This document shows, piece by piece, positions 1-6,826 of a DNA stretch of 60,746 nt. This DNA is from Pontibacillus marinus BH030004 = DSM 16465 (GTDB lineage Bacteria; Bacillota; Bacilli; Bacillales; BH030062): the NCBI RefSeq assembly GCF_000425225.1, contig NZ_AULJ01000037.1, forward strand, positions 1 through 60,746, given 5' to 3'. Numbering within the stretch: position 1 is the first letter of the stretch; each line of letters opens with the position of its first letter. A program made the position numbers and the translations under genes. The notes below the pieces were generated by a model. That model made no database searches, was not told where the DNA came from, and saw nothing but the letters and a program-made list of their open reading frames with translations.

Positions 1-120
1 TCTGGGATGAGGTGTTCTAATTCCAGGTAGTATAATCCTATCATGACAAGGTTTTGAGCAACTTCTGTGAATATAAATTCCAATCAATTTGAGATGGGAA
101 AGTCCAAATTATGGTCCGTT

Positions 121-250
121 AATCTCCATAATCGCGTGGAGGGAAGGAAACGGCAAACTGTCGTGGTAACAAAGGGAAGACGAGACCCCGCAGGCACGAG
201 GAGGCTCGGCTTTTCTTCCACAACAGGCTTGCCGTTTCACTGACCGGAAC
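121..250. repeat. Intergenic palindromic element
   Basis: This is a non-coding stretch in the first 340 bases. The motif AACGGCAA near 151 is mirrored by TTGCCGTT near 230, and inside that lie GGGAAGACGAG and CTCGGCTTTTCTTCC, which can also pair. The central part (GAGACCCCGCAGGCACGAGG) resembles intergenic repeats I recall from Bacillaceae genomes. That recollection is unverified and no second copy occurs in this window. The first 120 bases hold nothing recognisable. Confidence 0.35.
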
Positions 251-317
251 AAATTACACAAAAGCAACGGACTCCTCTCAGTTTCAAGTCTTCAACATAA
301 CTGCCATAAAGCTGAAT

Positions 318-352
318 AAGAAAATAGTGTAACCCCGAAGGATTACACTATT
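318..352 (-). terminator. msrA terminator
   Basis: A perfect 10-bp stem (AATAGTGTAA paired with TTACACTATT, 10-nt loop) is followed on the minus strand by TTTTCTT. The msrA stop codon lies inside the upstream arm, so gene end and terminator overlap. Confidence 0.8.
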
Positions 353-816
353 CCACAAGATACAGAACCGTTTTTCTGCAAATATTTTTGATGATATTCT
401 TCTGCTTCATAAAAGTCGGAAGCCTGTGTAAGTTGCGTTACGATTGGTGTTTTAAATATACCTTTATTATTCCATTCTGTAATTTTTTCTTCAGCAATAT
501 GCTGTTGGGTCTCATCAGAGAAGAAAATTACGGAACGATATTGAGAGCCAACATCTTCTCCCTGGCGATTCTTCGTGGTTGGATCATGACATTCAAAGAA
601 AAGATCCAATAACTCCTGGTAGGAGACAATATCAGAATTGTAATCAATTTTGGTTACTTCAGCATGACCAGTTTTCCCTGTTTTCACCTGTTCATAGGAT
701 GGGTTCTCAACATCTCCACCCATAAAACCTACCCTTGTTGCTTCTACACCATTTATGCGTTCAAAAAATGCTTCTACTCCCCAAAAACATCCTGCTGCAA
801 ATACTGCTGTTGCCAT
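343..816 (-). CDS. msrA: Peptide-methionine (S)-S-oxide reductase MsrA
   Basis: It reduces the S-epimer of methionine sulfoxide in proteins and free methionine, a cytosolic repair enzyme. The 157-residue product carries the MsrA signature GCFWGVE with catalytic Cys10 near the N terminus, the GYMGG-like strand (GFMGGD), the GHAE motif and the EEYHQKYL motif. A C-terminal Cys in SVSCGIV is the likely resolving residue. It is shorter than many MsrA proteins but spans the whole domain. No MsrB is fused or adjacent. It is a single-gene transcript between the S-box leader upstream and a terminator that overlaps its stop codon. The upstream riboswitch implies that expression rises when S-adenosylmethionine is scarce. 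Confidence 0.96.
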   Translation of the reverse strand: MATAVFAAGCFWGVEAFFERINGVEATRVGFMGGDVENPSYEQVKTGKTGHAEVTKIDYNSDIVSYQELLDLFFECHDPTTKNRQGEDVGSQYRSVIFFSDETQQHIAEEKITEWNNKGIFKTPIVTQLTQASDFYEAEEYHQKYLQKNGSVSCGIV

Positions 817-876
817 TTCACATCAATTCCTTTCCCTAAAACGCGAAACTTCATCTAAGAGAGAGATTGTAGCAAC

Positions 877-907
877 ACAAAACCCCTCTCTTATCCAAGA
901 AAGGGGT
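877..907 (-). terminator. S-box expression-platform terminator
   Basis: On the minus strand ACCCCTTTC pairs with GAGAGGGGT across an 8-nt loop, followed by TTTTGTGTT. It sits between the SAM aptamer and msrA, and its loop (TTGGATAA) is complementary to part of the 5' P1 region, as expected for a switchable terminator. Confidence 0.85.
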
Positions 908-929
908 CGTAGTTATATCCGTACGATCC

Positions 930-1052
930 TCTCATCTCCCAAGATCACGTAGATCCTGCAGGAATTGGCACCGTCCCAACCATATCTTCGAGATACGATC
1001 GGGTGGTTGCCGGGCTTCAAAGGGCCAGTCCCTCCACCTCTCTGGATAAGAA
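930..1052 (-). promoter_or_regulatory. SAM-I (S-box) riboswitch
   Basis: Read on the minus strand this contains the S-box core: GAGGTGGAGGGACTGGCCC, then GAAGCCCGGCAACC, then GGTGCCAATTCCTGCAG. P1 forms between CTTATC (near 1050) and GATGAG (near 931). A terminator hairpin at 877-907 follows, and the next gene on that strand is msrA. Binding of SAM should favour termination, so msrA is expected to be on at low SAM. Confidence 0.95.
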
Positions 1053-1083
1053 GTTACCGTTATTCAAATTTTCGTTACTATTC

Positions 1084-1112
1084 ATCATACATACATTTGT
1101 TAGCGAAGTAAA
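1084..1112 (-). promoter_or_regulatory. Putative sigma-A promoter of S-box-msrA
   Basis: The minus strand has TTTACT (plus 1107-1112), a 17-bp spacer and TATGAT (plus 1084-1089), placed about 30 bases upstream of the riboswitch aptamer. It is called by consensus and position only. Confidence 0.55.
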
Positions 1113-1219
1113 GTGATAAACACACAAAAATTTTATTTGTTTTATAGTATTCCATTATGCTTGCTCCTATGATTCATTTTATAATGAAATTAGATTTAAA
1201 TTAAAAAGGAGTTTTTCAT

Positions 1220-1600
1220 ATGTTCAATCCAATAGCTACTGATCAAGCACCAGAAGCGATCGGTCCATACTCTCAAGCAGTCGATTTAGGTAACCTTGTT
1301 ATGGTCTCAGGACAGATCCCTTTAGATCCGAACACACAACAATTCGTATCTGATGATGTAAAAGAACAAACGAAGCAAGTCATGAAAAATGTAGGGGCCA
1401 TTCTAGAAGAAGCTGGCCTTACGTATAAAAATATTGCAAAGGCAAATATTTATTTAGCGTCTATGGATGATTTTGCTGTTGTAAATGAAGTGTATGCTAG
1501 CTTTTTATCAGAACCTTACCCAGCGCGTGCAGCAATTGAAGTCAGTCGCTTACCGAAGGGTGCAAAAGTGGAAGTAGAGGCAATTGCAGTAAAAGGGTAA
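1220..1600 (+). CDS. ridA: RidA family enamine/imine deaminase
   Basis: This 126-residue protein belongs to the YjgF/YER057c/UK114 (RidA) family, whose trimers hydrolyse reactive 2-aminoacrylate and related enamines released by PLP enzymes. It has full family length. Visible signatures are AIGPYSQAV at the N terminus, SGQIPLDP, and the C-terminal motif containing the substrate-binding Arg (PARAAIEVSRLPKGAKVEVEA spans it). The RBS AAAAGGAG precedes the ATG. It is transcribed divergently from S-box-msrA and stands alone, followed by a hairpin at 1667-1707. In B. subtilis the homologue yabJ lies beside purR; that context is absent here. Confidence 0.95.
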   Translation: MFNPIATDQAPEAIGPYSQAVDLGNLVMVSGQIPLDPNTQQFVSDDVKEQTKQVMKNVGAILEEAGLTYKNIAKANIYLASMDDFAVVNEVYASFLSEPYPARAAIEVSRLPKGAKVEVEAIAVKG

Positions 1601-1666
1601 AAGTGAAGTTTTGAGTCAGCCTCACGTTTATAAGAGAATGACTCTTTACCATTAATAAAACCAACT

Positions 1667-1707
1667 AAAAGATCCCATGCATTCACATGGAACGCATGGG
1701 ATCTTTT
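1667..1707. terminator. Terminator (probably bidirectional)
   Basis: A 14-bp perfect stem, AAAAGATCCCATGC with GCATGGGATCTTTT, has A/T-rich ends on both sides. It can terminate ridA (plus) and the transcript of the HTH gene ending at 1832 (minus). Confidence 0.8.
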
Positions 1708-1720
1708 AACTTATGTAACC

Positions 1721-1774
1721 TGCCACCCTAAGGGTTGGTTAAGTTCCCGCAGTCGTATTATAACGAGGGTGGCA
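1721..1774. other. Inverted-repeat element of unknown role
   Basis: TGCCACCCT (1721-1729) is an exact inverted repeat of AGGGTGGCA (1766-1774). The 5' arm also lies in a short local palindrome, CCACCCTAAGGGTTGG (1723-1738), so two mutually exclusive hairpins are possible. No coding frame runs through it. It resembles the conserved T-box bulge only superficially. Function unknown. Confidence 0.4.
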
Positions 1775-1831
1775 TTAATGTAACGATAGCATGGGCCAAG
1801 CTGTAAAAGCAACTTAGCTTTTGTGAATCTT

Positions 1832-2062
1832 TTAATCTTCATCTTTCACATCTGGATCTTCAGGAATCGGTTCATTGAGATATTCCTGAATTTGTTGTCG
1901 GTACTTCTCCATTTGCTCCAAGTGAGTGTTGAACTGTTCCTTGTTAATTAAGAACTGCTCACCATCATGAATGGCACGAATTCGATTATATTGTACGAGA
2001 CTTTCTATATAGTCTTCAGGAAGGGAAAGAAACTCTGCAGTCTCTTTTATGGTTAGGTACAT
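1832..2062 (-). CDS. Small excisionase-type HTH protein
   Basis: A 76-residue protein. Residues 1-50 (YLTIKETAEFLSLPEDYI, then QYNRIRAIHDGEQFLINK) match the MerR/excisionase-type winged helix found in HTH_17 proteins: a helix-turn-helix and then a short wing. The rest is a charged helix ending in an acidic tail (EDPDVKDED). I chose the ATG at 2062 because GAAGAAGGTGA sits at proper RBS distance; a TTG 18 bases upstream is possible. It follows the C45-type gene (stop at 2107) by 44 bases and may be co-transcribed with it. The DNA target is unknown. A second protein with the same fold, membrane-anchored, is at 26330. Confidence 0.75.
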   Translation of the reverse strand: MYLTIKETAEFLSLPEDYIESLVQYNRIRAIHDGEQFLINKEQFNTHLEQMEKYRQQIQEYLNEPIPEDPDVKDED

Positions 2063-2106
2063 GGATTTCACCTTCTTCAATAAACTCTACTACAAGTGTA
2101 TCAGGT

Positions 2107-3159
2107 TTATCTTGCATTCTCATCCATATGAACAAATGGTAACTCTGTATCCACTTCTCCTTCAATTCGCTTCTGAAGAGTAGAGTTTCCTTGTAACCAT
2201 TCACCAAAATCAAATTCGATCGGCTCTTGATCTCCACCTAAGGCGATCCATGTTTTCATTTCTTTAGGGAAATAAGCAGATGTATGTATAGTTCCTGACC
2301 AATTTTTATACTGCTTTGAGAACACGCCCTGATCTGTATCGTTTAATAAACGAAATGCATGATACCCTTCTGATATTGTTTCCTTCTTTTCATTCATGGC
2401 ATCCAATCTTTTATATGAGTCTTTAAGGTAGTTACGATTTTCATGCTTCATAATCTCATAATGATTGGTACATACATCTGATTGTCTTACTTCGACACCT
2501 CTAGGAGTTGCTTCTACTACATACGTTTCACCGCTTGCATCATACACAACATAACTAAATGAATGACGGTGAGGAATTTCCTTCAGCATTTCAACCGCTT
2601 CCTGAACGTTTGCACAACTTTCTAAAATCAATCGACCGATCATACAGCAAATAAACCCATCACCTGGCTTTTTGCGATGCATGAAGTTATATCCAAGCAC
2701 GAGGCCTTTTTCATTCATTCCATCCATTCTACCTGTAATACGTTGTGTAGGCCCTGCTATGGCATAACCTTGGTCGGTTGGTTGGAAAAAAATATAACGC
2801 CCCTCATACGTTTTCGGCTGATAATCATAGTTTCGTATCAAATAATTTTCTCCCGTTAAAATTGAGCAACCTGAACGGACATACTCTAAACGATAGCCTC
2901 CAAACTCCATTAACACACGTTCCATTGGCCACTCCAGAGCATCACGTATACCTAGAAGCTCGTCCCATACACCAGGGGCAAACTTTGTAATGGTATCTTT
3001 CACTTCTTGCTCCTCAACCGTAAAACGCGGCTTCCGAATTCTCCATTGTTTTTCGCGATTCAGTACCGTTAATGAATCTTTTAAAAGCTCCCCTTGCATA
3101 TATCCAAAGTCATAATGCGTTCCTCGAAATTGTAGAATATCACTATAGATTTTCTTCAT
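2107..3159 (-). CDS. C45 family autoproteolytic acyltransferase/hydrolase
   Basis: This 350-residue protein belongs to the Ntn-hydrolase superfamily that includes peptidase C45 (acyl-CoA:6-APA acyltransferase type) and choloylglycine hydrolase-like enzymes, which act on linear amide bonds. The key feature is RSGCSIL around residue 98. By family analogy Cys98 becomes the N-terminal nucleophile after self-cleavage. Downstream motifs fit: NYLIRNYDYQP, GRMDGMNEKGLVLGYNF and YVVEATPRG. There is no signal peptide, so it is likely cytosolic. The substrate cannot be read from the sequence. The gene may share a transcript with the small HTH gene after it. Confidence 0.85.
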   Translation of the reverse strand: MKKIYSDILQFRGTHYDFGYMQGELLKDSLTVLNREKQWRIRKPRFTVEEQEVKDTITKFAPGVWDELLGIRDALEWPMERVLMEFGGYRLEYVRSGCSILTGENYLIRNYDYQPKTYEGRYIFFQPTDQGYAIAGPTQRITGRMDGMNEKGLVLGYNFMHRKKPGDGFICCMIGRLILESCANVQEAVEMLKEIPHRHSFSYVVYDASGETYVVEATPRGVEVRQSDVCTNHYEIMKHENRNYLKDSYKRLDAMNEKKETISEGYHAFRLLNDTDQGVFSKQYKNWSGTIHTSAYFPKEMKTWIALGGDQEPIEFDFGEWLQGNSTLQKRIEGEVDTELPFVHMDENAR

Positions 3160-3237
3160 GATGAATACCTCTTTTTGTCAGTTTCAATTATGTAGAGAGT
3201 ATATATGATTGAATTCACGAAATAAAGTAATCAACTA

Positions 3238-3271
3238 CAAAAAAAGCGCAATCCTTTTATAGGATAGCGCT
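3238..3271 (-). terminator. Terminator of the methyltransferase/nitrilase-like pair
   Basis: On the minus strand AGCGCTATCC pairs with GGATTGCGCT (one mismatch) across a 7-nt loop, followed by a run of seven T. It lies just after the stop codon at 3278. Confidence 0.8.
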
Positions 3272-3277
3272 CAATTA

Positions 3278-3931
3278 TTAGCTCATGCTATATTCCAAGA
3301 CTTCTACCTTTCTTAAGTTGGTATCGATCATTCTAGACCTTGTATCATTATGAGAAACCAATACATCTTGACCCTCTTCATCAAAACAATAAGCTATAGG
3401 AATCGAAAAACCACAATTTCTATAAGATCCATCAGCATGACTAGCCCCAATCACTAATGCTTTCCTAGACTTAGCAATTTTTCGAGCTTCAGAAGTCCAC
3501 TCAACAAATTGCTCCTCACTAAACATTCCCACACCAATTGGGTTAAAGATGATGTCGTATTGATCTTCTGTTGGTAAGCCCTCTTCTCCTTGAAATACTT
3601 CTCGGCATAATAAATACCCCATATTTGCTTGCTGATCTATAGCTTTTGAAGGCATATAGAGATTATCATTTTCTGGAGTTTTTGCTCGATCTAAAATTAC
3701 TTCTCCATCCGCATTTACAATAAAGGAACGGTCCAAGTTTTGATCATCTTTATACCCTGTAACAATAGTGGTTTCTATCTTCTTAGCCAAGCCAGCCACT
3801 TCATCTAATTTGCCACTCTTCACATAACTTTCTGGATACAAAATTACATCCACATGCTCATGCTTTTGTATTTCATATGTAAGTTGTTCTAAGTTTTCTT
3901 CTCTTTTAGGTTGTCCAACAAGAATTTTTAT
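3278..3931 (-). CDS. Nitrilase-superfamily-like protein, probable non-AUG start
   Basis: The reading frame resembles a short carbon-nitrogen hydrolase. The nitrilase Glu-Lys-Cys triad is apparent: Glu34 in LYPESYV, Lys84 in DRAKTPE and Cys109 in GYLLCREV (numbered from the start proposed here). The first ordinary start (GTG, 3853) would delete the first beta strand. Reading upstream in frame gives KILVGQPKREENLEQLTYEI, a typical nitrilase N terminus, with no ATG, GTG or TTG before the in-frame stop of the preceding methyltransferase. The start would then be ATA at 3931 or ATC at 3937, behind AAGGAGTGA. At about 217 residues it is shorter than the usual 260-300. It is directly coupled to the methyltransferase. 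Substrate unknown. Confidence 0.65.
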   Translation of the reverse strand: MKILVGQPKREENLEQLTYEIQKHEHVDVILYPESYVKSGKLDEVAGLAKKIETTIVTGYKDDQNLDRSFIVNADGEVILDRAKTPENDNLYMPSKAIDQQANMGYLLCREVFQGEEGLPTEDQYDIIFNPIGVGMFSEEQFVEWTSEARKIAKSRKALVIGASHADGSYRNCGFSIPIAYCFDEEGQDVLVSHNDTRSRMIDTNLRKVEVLEYSMS

Positions 3932-3937
3932 TGTGAT

Positions 3938-4732
3938 TCACTCCTTCATTCCAAATTTAACGGATAAATCTACTTCCTCTTTAAACACGCCATCCTCATG
4001 AATGGTTAACAGAGTTTCCCTCACAGCGCGTTCGAACGATTCAACATGGTCTCCTAAAAATCGCCTCAAGCCATAGGATGTGGAATACAAGTTTCCAAGA
4101 ATTGAATCTATTGTCCACTCTCTTTCAAATGTAGGGAATCGATATATTTCTAGAGTAAATGGAGATTGACGAATCACCTCTTCATGACTTTTAACGGGAT
4201 GGGAGTACGTTGTGTTCCCCGCTCTTCTTTCCTCACCGTACCAATGTGTGATAATTTCATTAAGCTTTTTTTGCCATGATGCTAGTTGCTTTTCAGGATT
4301 ATAATCATCAATAACGGCTACACCCCCACCTTGATTCACTCTACCGTATAAATCATCAAGCACTTGAGGTCGATCCATCCAGTGAAACGATTTAGACATA
4401 ATAACAAGGTCAAAAACATCGTCATATTGTTCTTTAAATGAGCTAAGATCTCCTTGAAACCATTCTATATTCCCCATTCTTATTTCTTCATGAAGCCTCT
4501 TAGCCTCCGCTAACATTTCAGGTTCTAAATCAGCGCCTACAATTCGCTCACACCAATCGGAAAACCTCATCGTTAATTGCCCCGTGCCACATCCAAGGTC
4601 TAAAAGTGTTTGCTCTCCATTCAAATCGAATTTCTTAACCAAATACCTAACTAGTGATGAAGGGTACATTGGTCGATACTTTGAATAATAACCAGCCGCT
4701 CCTTTAAATAAATCATTACCATATGTATTCAC
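3938..4732 (-). CDS. Class I SAM-dependent methyltransferase
   Basis: A 264-residue cytosolic methyltransferase of the UbiE/SmtA-like class I fold. Motif I is LLDLGCGTGQLTMRF, motif II is IVGADLEPEML, and the post-motif region is DLVIMSKSFHWMD. The C-terminal half is less conserved and presumably sets the acceptor, which I cannot identify. I prefer the GTG at 4732 because AGGAG lies eight bases upstream; the GTG at 4741 would abut the RBS. Its stop codon is in the same frame as, and immediately before, the nitrilase-like gene, and its last codons (ATG AAG GAG TGA) provide that gene's RBS, so the two are co-expressed. Confidence 0.85.
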   Translation of the reverse strand: MNTYGNDLFKGAAGYYSKYRPMYPSSLVRYLVKKFDLNGEQTLLDLGCGTGQLTMRFSDWCERIVGADLEPEMLAEAKRLHEEIRMGNIEWFQGDLSSFKEQYDDVFDLVIMSKSFHWMDRPQVLDDLYGRVNQGGGVAVIDDYNPEKQLASWQKKLNEIITHWYGEERRAGNTTYSHPVKSHEEVIRQSPFTLEIYRFPTFEREWTIDSILGNLYSTSYGLRRFLGDHVESFERAVRETLLTIHEDGVFKEEVDLSVKFGMKE

Positions 4733-4792
4733 TTGTCCCACTCCTGTGCTCTCATGATTTTTCCAAAACTATATCCACCTCTCTATTATTCA

Positions 4793-4828
4793 ATAAAAAA
4801 GCACCACTTCCTTCCAAGAAGTGATGCT
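4793..4828 (-). terminator. paaK-paaI terminator
   Basis: On the minus strand AGCATCACTTC pairs with GAAGTGGTGCT (11 bp including one G-T pair) across a 7-nt loop, followed by six T. It closes the paaK-paaI unit, whose last stop is at 4855. Confidence 0.85.
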
Positions 4829-4854
4829 CACACTAAAATTATTATCATGTTCAA

Positions 4855-5256
4855 TCATGCAAAATACTCTTTCTTCCGATAAACCGTTCCATCAGCTGTT
4901 GCCAGAAGCTCTCCGTTTTGATTGTTAATCGTCATTCGATAATGCCCGAGTTTAGGGTTTTTCGATACTTCTTTAGCCGTAGCAGTGAGAACATCTCCCT
5001 GTTTACCAGCTTTCATATAATTGATATTCACATTAATTCCCACGGCAATTTGGCCATGTGAATTACTCGCAATCGCAAAGACAAAATCAGCTAAAGAAAA
5101 CATGACCCCACCATTAGCTGCTCCATGAAAATTTAAGTGCTCTTCGTTTATTGTCATCGAGGCAATGGCAAACCCTTCATCTACCTTTTCGATTGTTATA
5201 CCTAGCTCTTTTGCGTAAGGGTCAGCATGTACAGTTTCTAATATGGTTTCGTTCAT
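4855..5256 (-). CDS. paaI: PaaI family hot-dog thioesterase
   Basis: A 133-residue single hot-dog domain of the PaaI family, which hydrolyses (hydroxy)phenylacetyl-CoA and related aryl-CoA esters to rescue CoA. The motif LNFHGAANGGVMFSLADFVFA carries the catalytic Asp/Asn region on the central helix, followed by VGINVNINYMKAG. It starts 14 bases after the stop of the phenylacetate-CoA ligase gene with RBS AGAGGGGGC, so it forms a two-gene operon with it. A housekeeping role, removing dead-end CoA esters made by the ligase, fits this pairing. Confidence 0.88.
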   Translation of the reverse strand: MNETILETVHADPYAKELGITIEKVDEGFAIASMTINEEHLNFHGAANGGVMFSLADFVFAIASNSHGQIAVGINVNINYMKAGKQGDVLTATAKEVSKNPKLGHYRMTINNQNGELLATADGTVYRKKEYFA

Positions 5257-5270
5257 GATGAGCCCCCTCT

Positions 5271-6596
5271 CTACACCTCAACCTTTTCATCCGTGCGGTC
5301 TATAATTCTTACAGCTTTCCCTTGGGACCTTGGAATTGTCTTAGGAGGATGAACCTTCACATCCAGTGAGACGAGACAGTTACTCTTCATACAGCGCTGA
5401 ATTTCTTTGGATAAAGATGTGACGCGCTCATGATCCATATCCCTTTTGATTTCATTATAGAATTCATCTTCAACTTCAACCTGTAACTCAACATGCTGAA
5501 GGCTTCCCTTCTTGTAAAGGTAAAGCTGATAGTGGGGCACAATTCCCTGAACAGGTAACAGATGATGTTCAATTTCAGAAGGGAATACGTTCACGCCACG
5601 TATGATTAACATATCGTCAATACGTCCTTTTACGCGTGACATTCGTGCTGTCGTACGTCCACAAGCACACTTTTCACGTGTAATAGAAGCAATATCTCCC
5701 GTTCGATATCGAATAACAGGAAAGGCTTCTTTCGTTAAGCTCGTAAATACCAACTCACCGTCTTCACCATCTGGAACAGGCGCTAATGTTTCTGGATCGA
5801 TGACTTCAACAAGGAAATGATCTTCAGCGATGTGCAGACCATCCTGTGCTTCATGACATTCCATAGATACACCAGGACCTAGCACTTCACTTAATCCATA
5901 AATGTCACATGCCTTTAGGTCCAGTTTTTCTTCTAACGTTTTACGCATTTCCTGTGACCATGGCTCAGCACCAAAAATCCCGTATTTGAGTGACGTTTCA
6001 CGAGGGTCTTCCCCTTGCTCTTCCATTCGCTCAGCTAAATTCAAAATATAAGAAGGAGTTCCACAAATAACGGATGGCTTAAAATCTTTAATAAGCTGGA
6101 TTTGTCGATCAGAATTCCCACCAGATACAGGTACTGTAGCCATGCCAAGCTCTTCTCCACCGTAATGAAGCCCTAATCCACCAGTAAAAAGACCGTACCC
6201 ATATGCATTGTGCAGGACCTCGCCAGGTTTTCCTCCAGCAATTGAAATAGCACGTGCAACGAGCTCGCTCCACATTTGGATATCCTTTTTCGTGTATCCT
6301 ACTACCGTCGGCTTACCACTTGTACCAGATGAAGCATGAATACGTACTACTTCACTTTGATCAACTGCAAATAAGCCAAAAGGATAATGCTCACGCATAT
6401 CTTTTTTGCTTAAGAAAGGAAGTTTTGTTAGATCTTCTAATGACGTTATATCTCTAGGGTGTACGCCAAGGTCATCAAATTTCTCCTTATAAAATGGAAC
6501 ATTCTCATAGACTTTATGTAATGTTTCATGCAATCTTTCTAATTGCAGTTTATCCATCTCTTGTCTGGAAACGCTTTCATTTTTGTGTAAAAACAT
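5271..6596 (-). CDS. paaK: Phenylacetate--CoA ligase
   Basis: A 441-residue adenylate-forming enzyme that activates phenylacetate to phenylacetyl-CoA with ATP. The AMP-binding P-loop is HASSGTSGKPTVVGYT. Later motifs are IYGLSEVLGPGV, the adenylate-binding YRTGD, and KGRIDDMLIIRGVNVFPSEIE of the AMP-binding C-terminal domain. Length and motif order match PaaK. RBS GAGGAAACCCGT precedes the ATG. The ring-oxygenation (paaABCDE) and beta-oxidation genes of the pathway are not in this window, so the ligase either feeds a pathway encoded elsewhere or activates another aryl acid. Confidence 0.93.
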   Translation of the reverse strand: MFLHKNESVSRQEMDKLQLERLHETLHKVYENVPFYKEKFDDLGVHPRDITSLEDLTKLPFLSKKDMREHYPFGLFAVDQSEVVRIHASSGTSGKPTVVGYTKKDIQMWSELVARAISIAGGKPGEVLHNAYGYGLFTGGLGLHYGGEELGMATVPVSGGNSDRQIQLIKDFKPSVICGTPSYILNLAERMEEQGEDPRETSLKYGIFGAEPWSQEMRKTLEEKLDLKACDIYGLSEVLGPGVSMECHEAQDGLHIAEDHFLVEVIDPETLAPVPDGEDGELVFTSLTKEAFPVIRYRTGDIASITREKCACGRTTARMSRVKGRIDDMLIIRGVNVFPSEIEHHLLPVQGIVPHYQLYLYKKGSLQHVELQVEVEDEFYNEIKRDMDHERVTSLSKEIQRCMKSNCLVSLDVKVHPPKTIPRSQGKAVRIIDRTDEKVEV

Positions 6597-6773
6597 ACGG
6601 GTTTCCTCCTCAGCTTAGTGAATGTGAAAACTTATGAGAAATACTATATTTTTATGTCACAAATCCTATAATCCGTTATGAAATTGTAATGCCATTTGTA
6701 CATAATGTAGCGCTAAGAAGAAAGAAAGTCAATATATTATTTTGAAATTTTATTATTTTCTGACAAAATAACA

Positions 6774-6822
6774 GAACCTGTACCATCCTGAAAATCGACA
6801 TAATCCGGGTGGTGACAGGCAC
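6774..6822. repeat. Hairpin repeat copy 1 (degenerate)
   Basis: The 3' arm CGGGTGGTGACAGGCACT is well preserved; the 5' arm is reduced to CCTGTACCATCC. The inner CGACA is present. It lies just downstream (on the minus strand) of the oppC-like gene. See the other copies at 13472, 14725, 15818, 17861 and 28022. Confidence 0.65.
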
Positions 6823-6826
6823 TTAT

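Noticed and set aside
1721-1774. T-box leader
   Set aside because: AGGGTGGCA resembles the T-box bulge, but the following bases do not fit GGGTGGNACCGCG, there is no Stem I, and no gene lies downstream on that strand.
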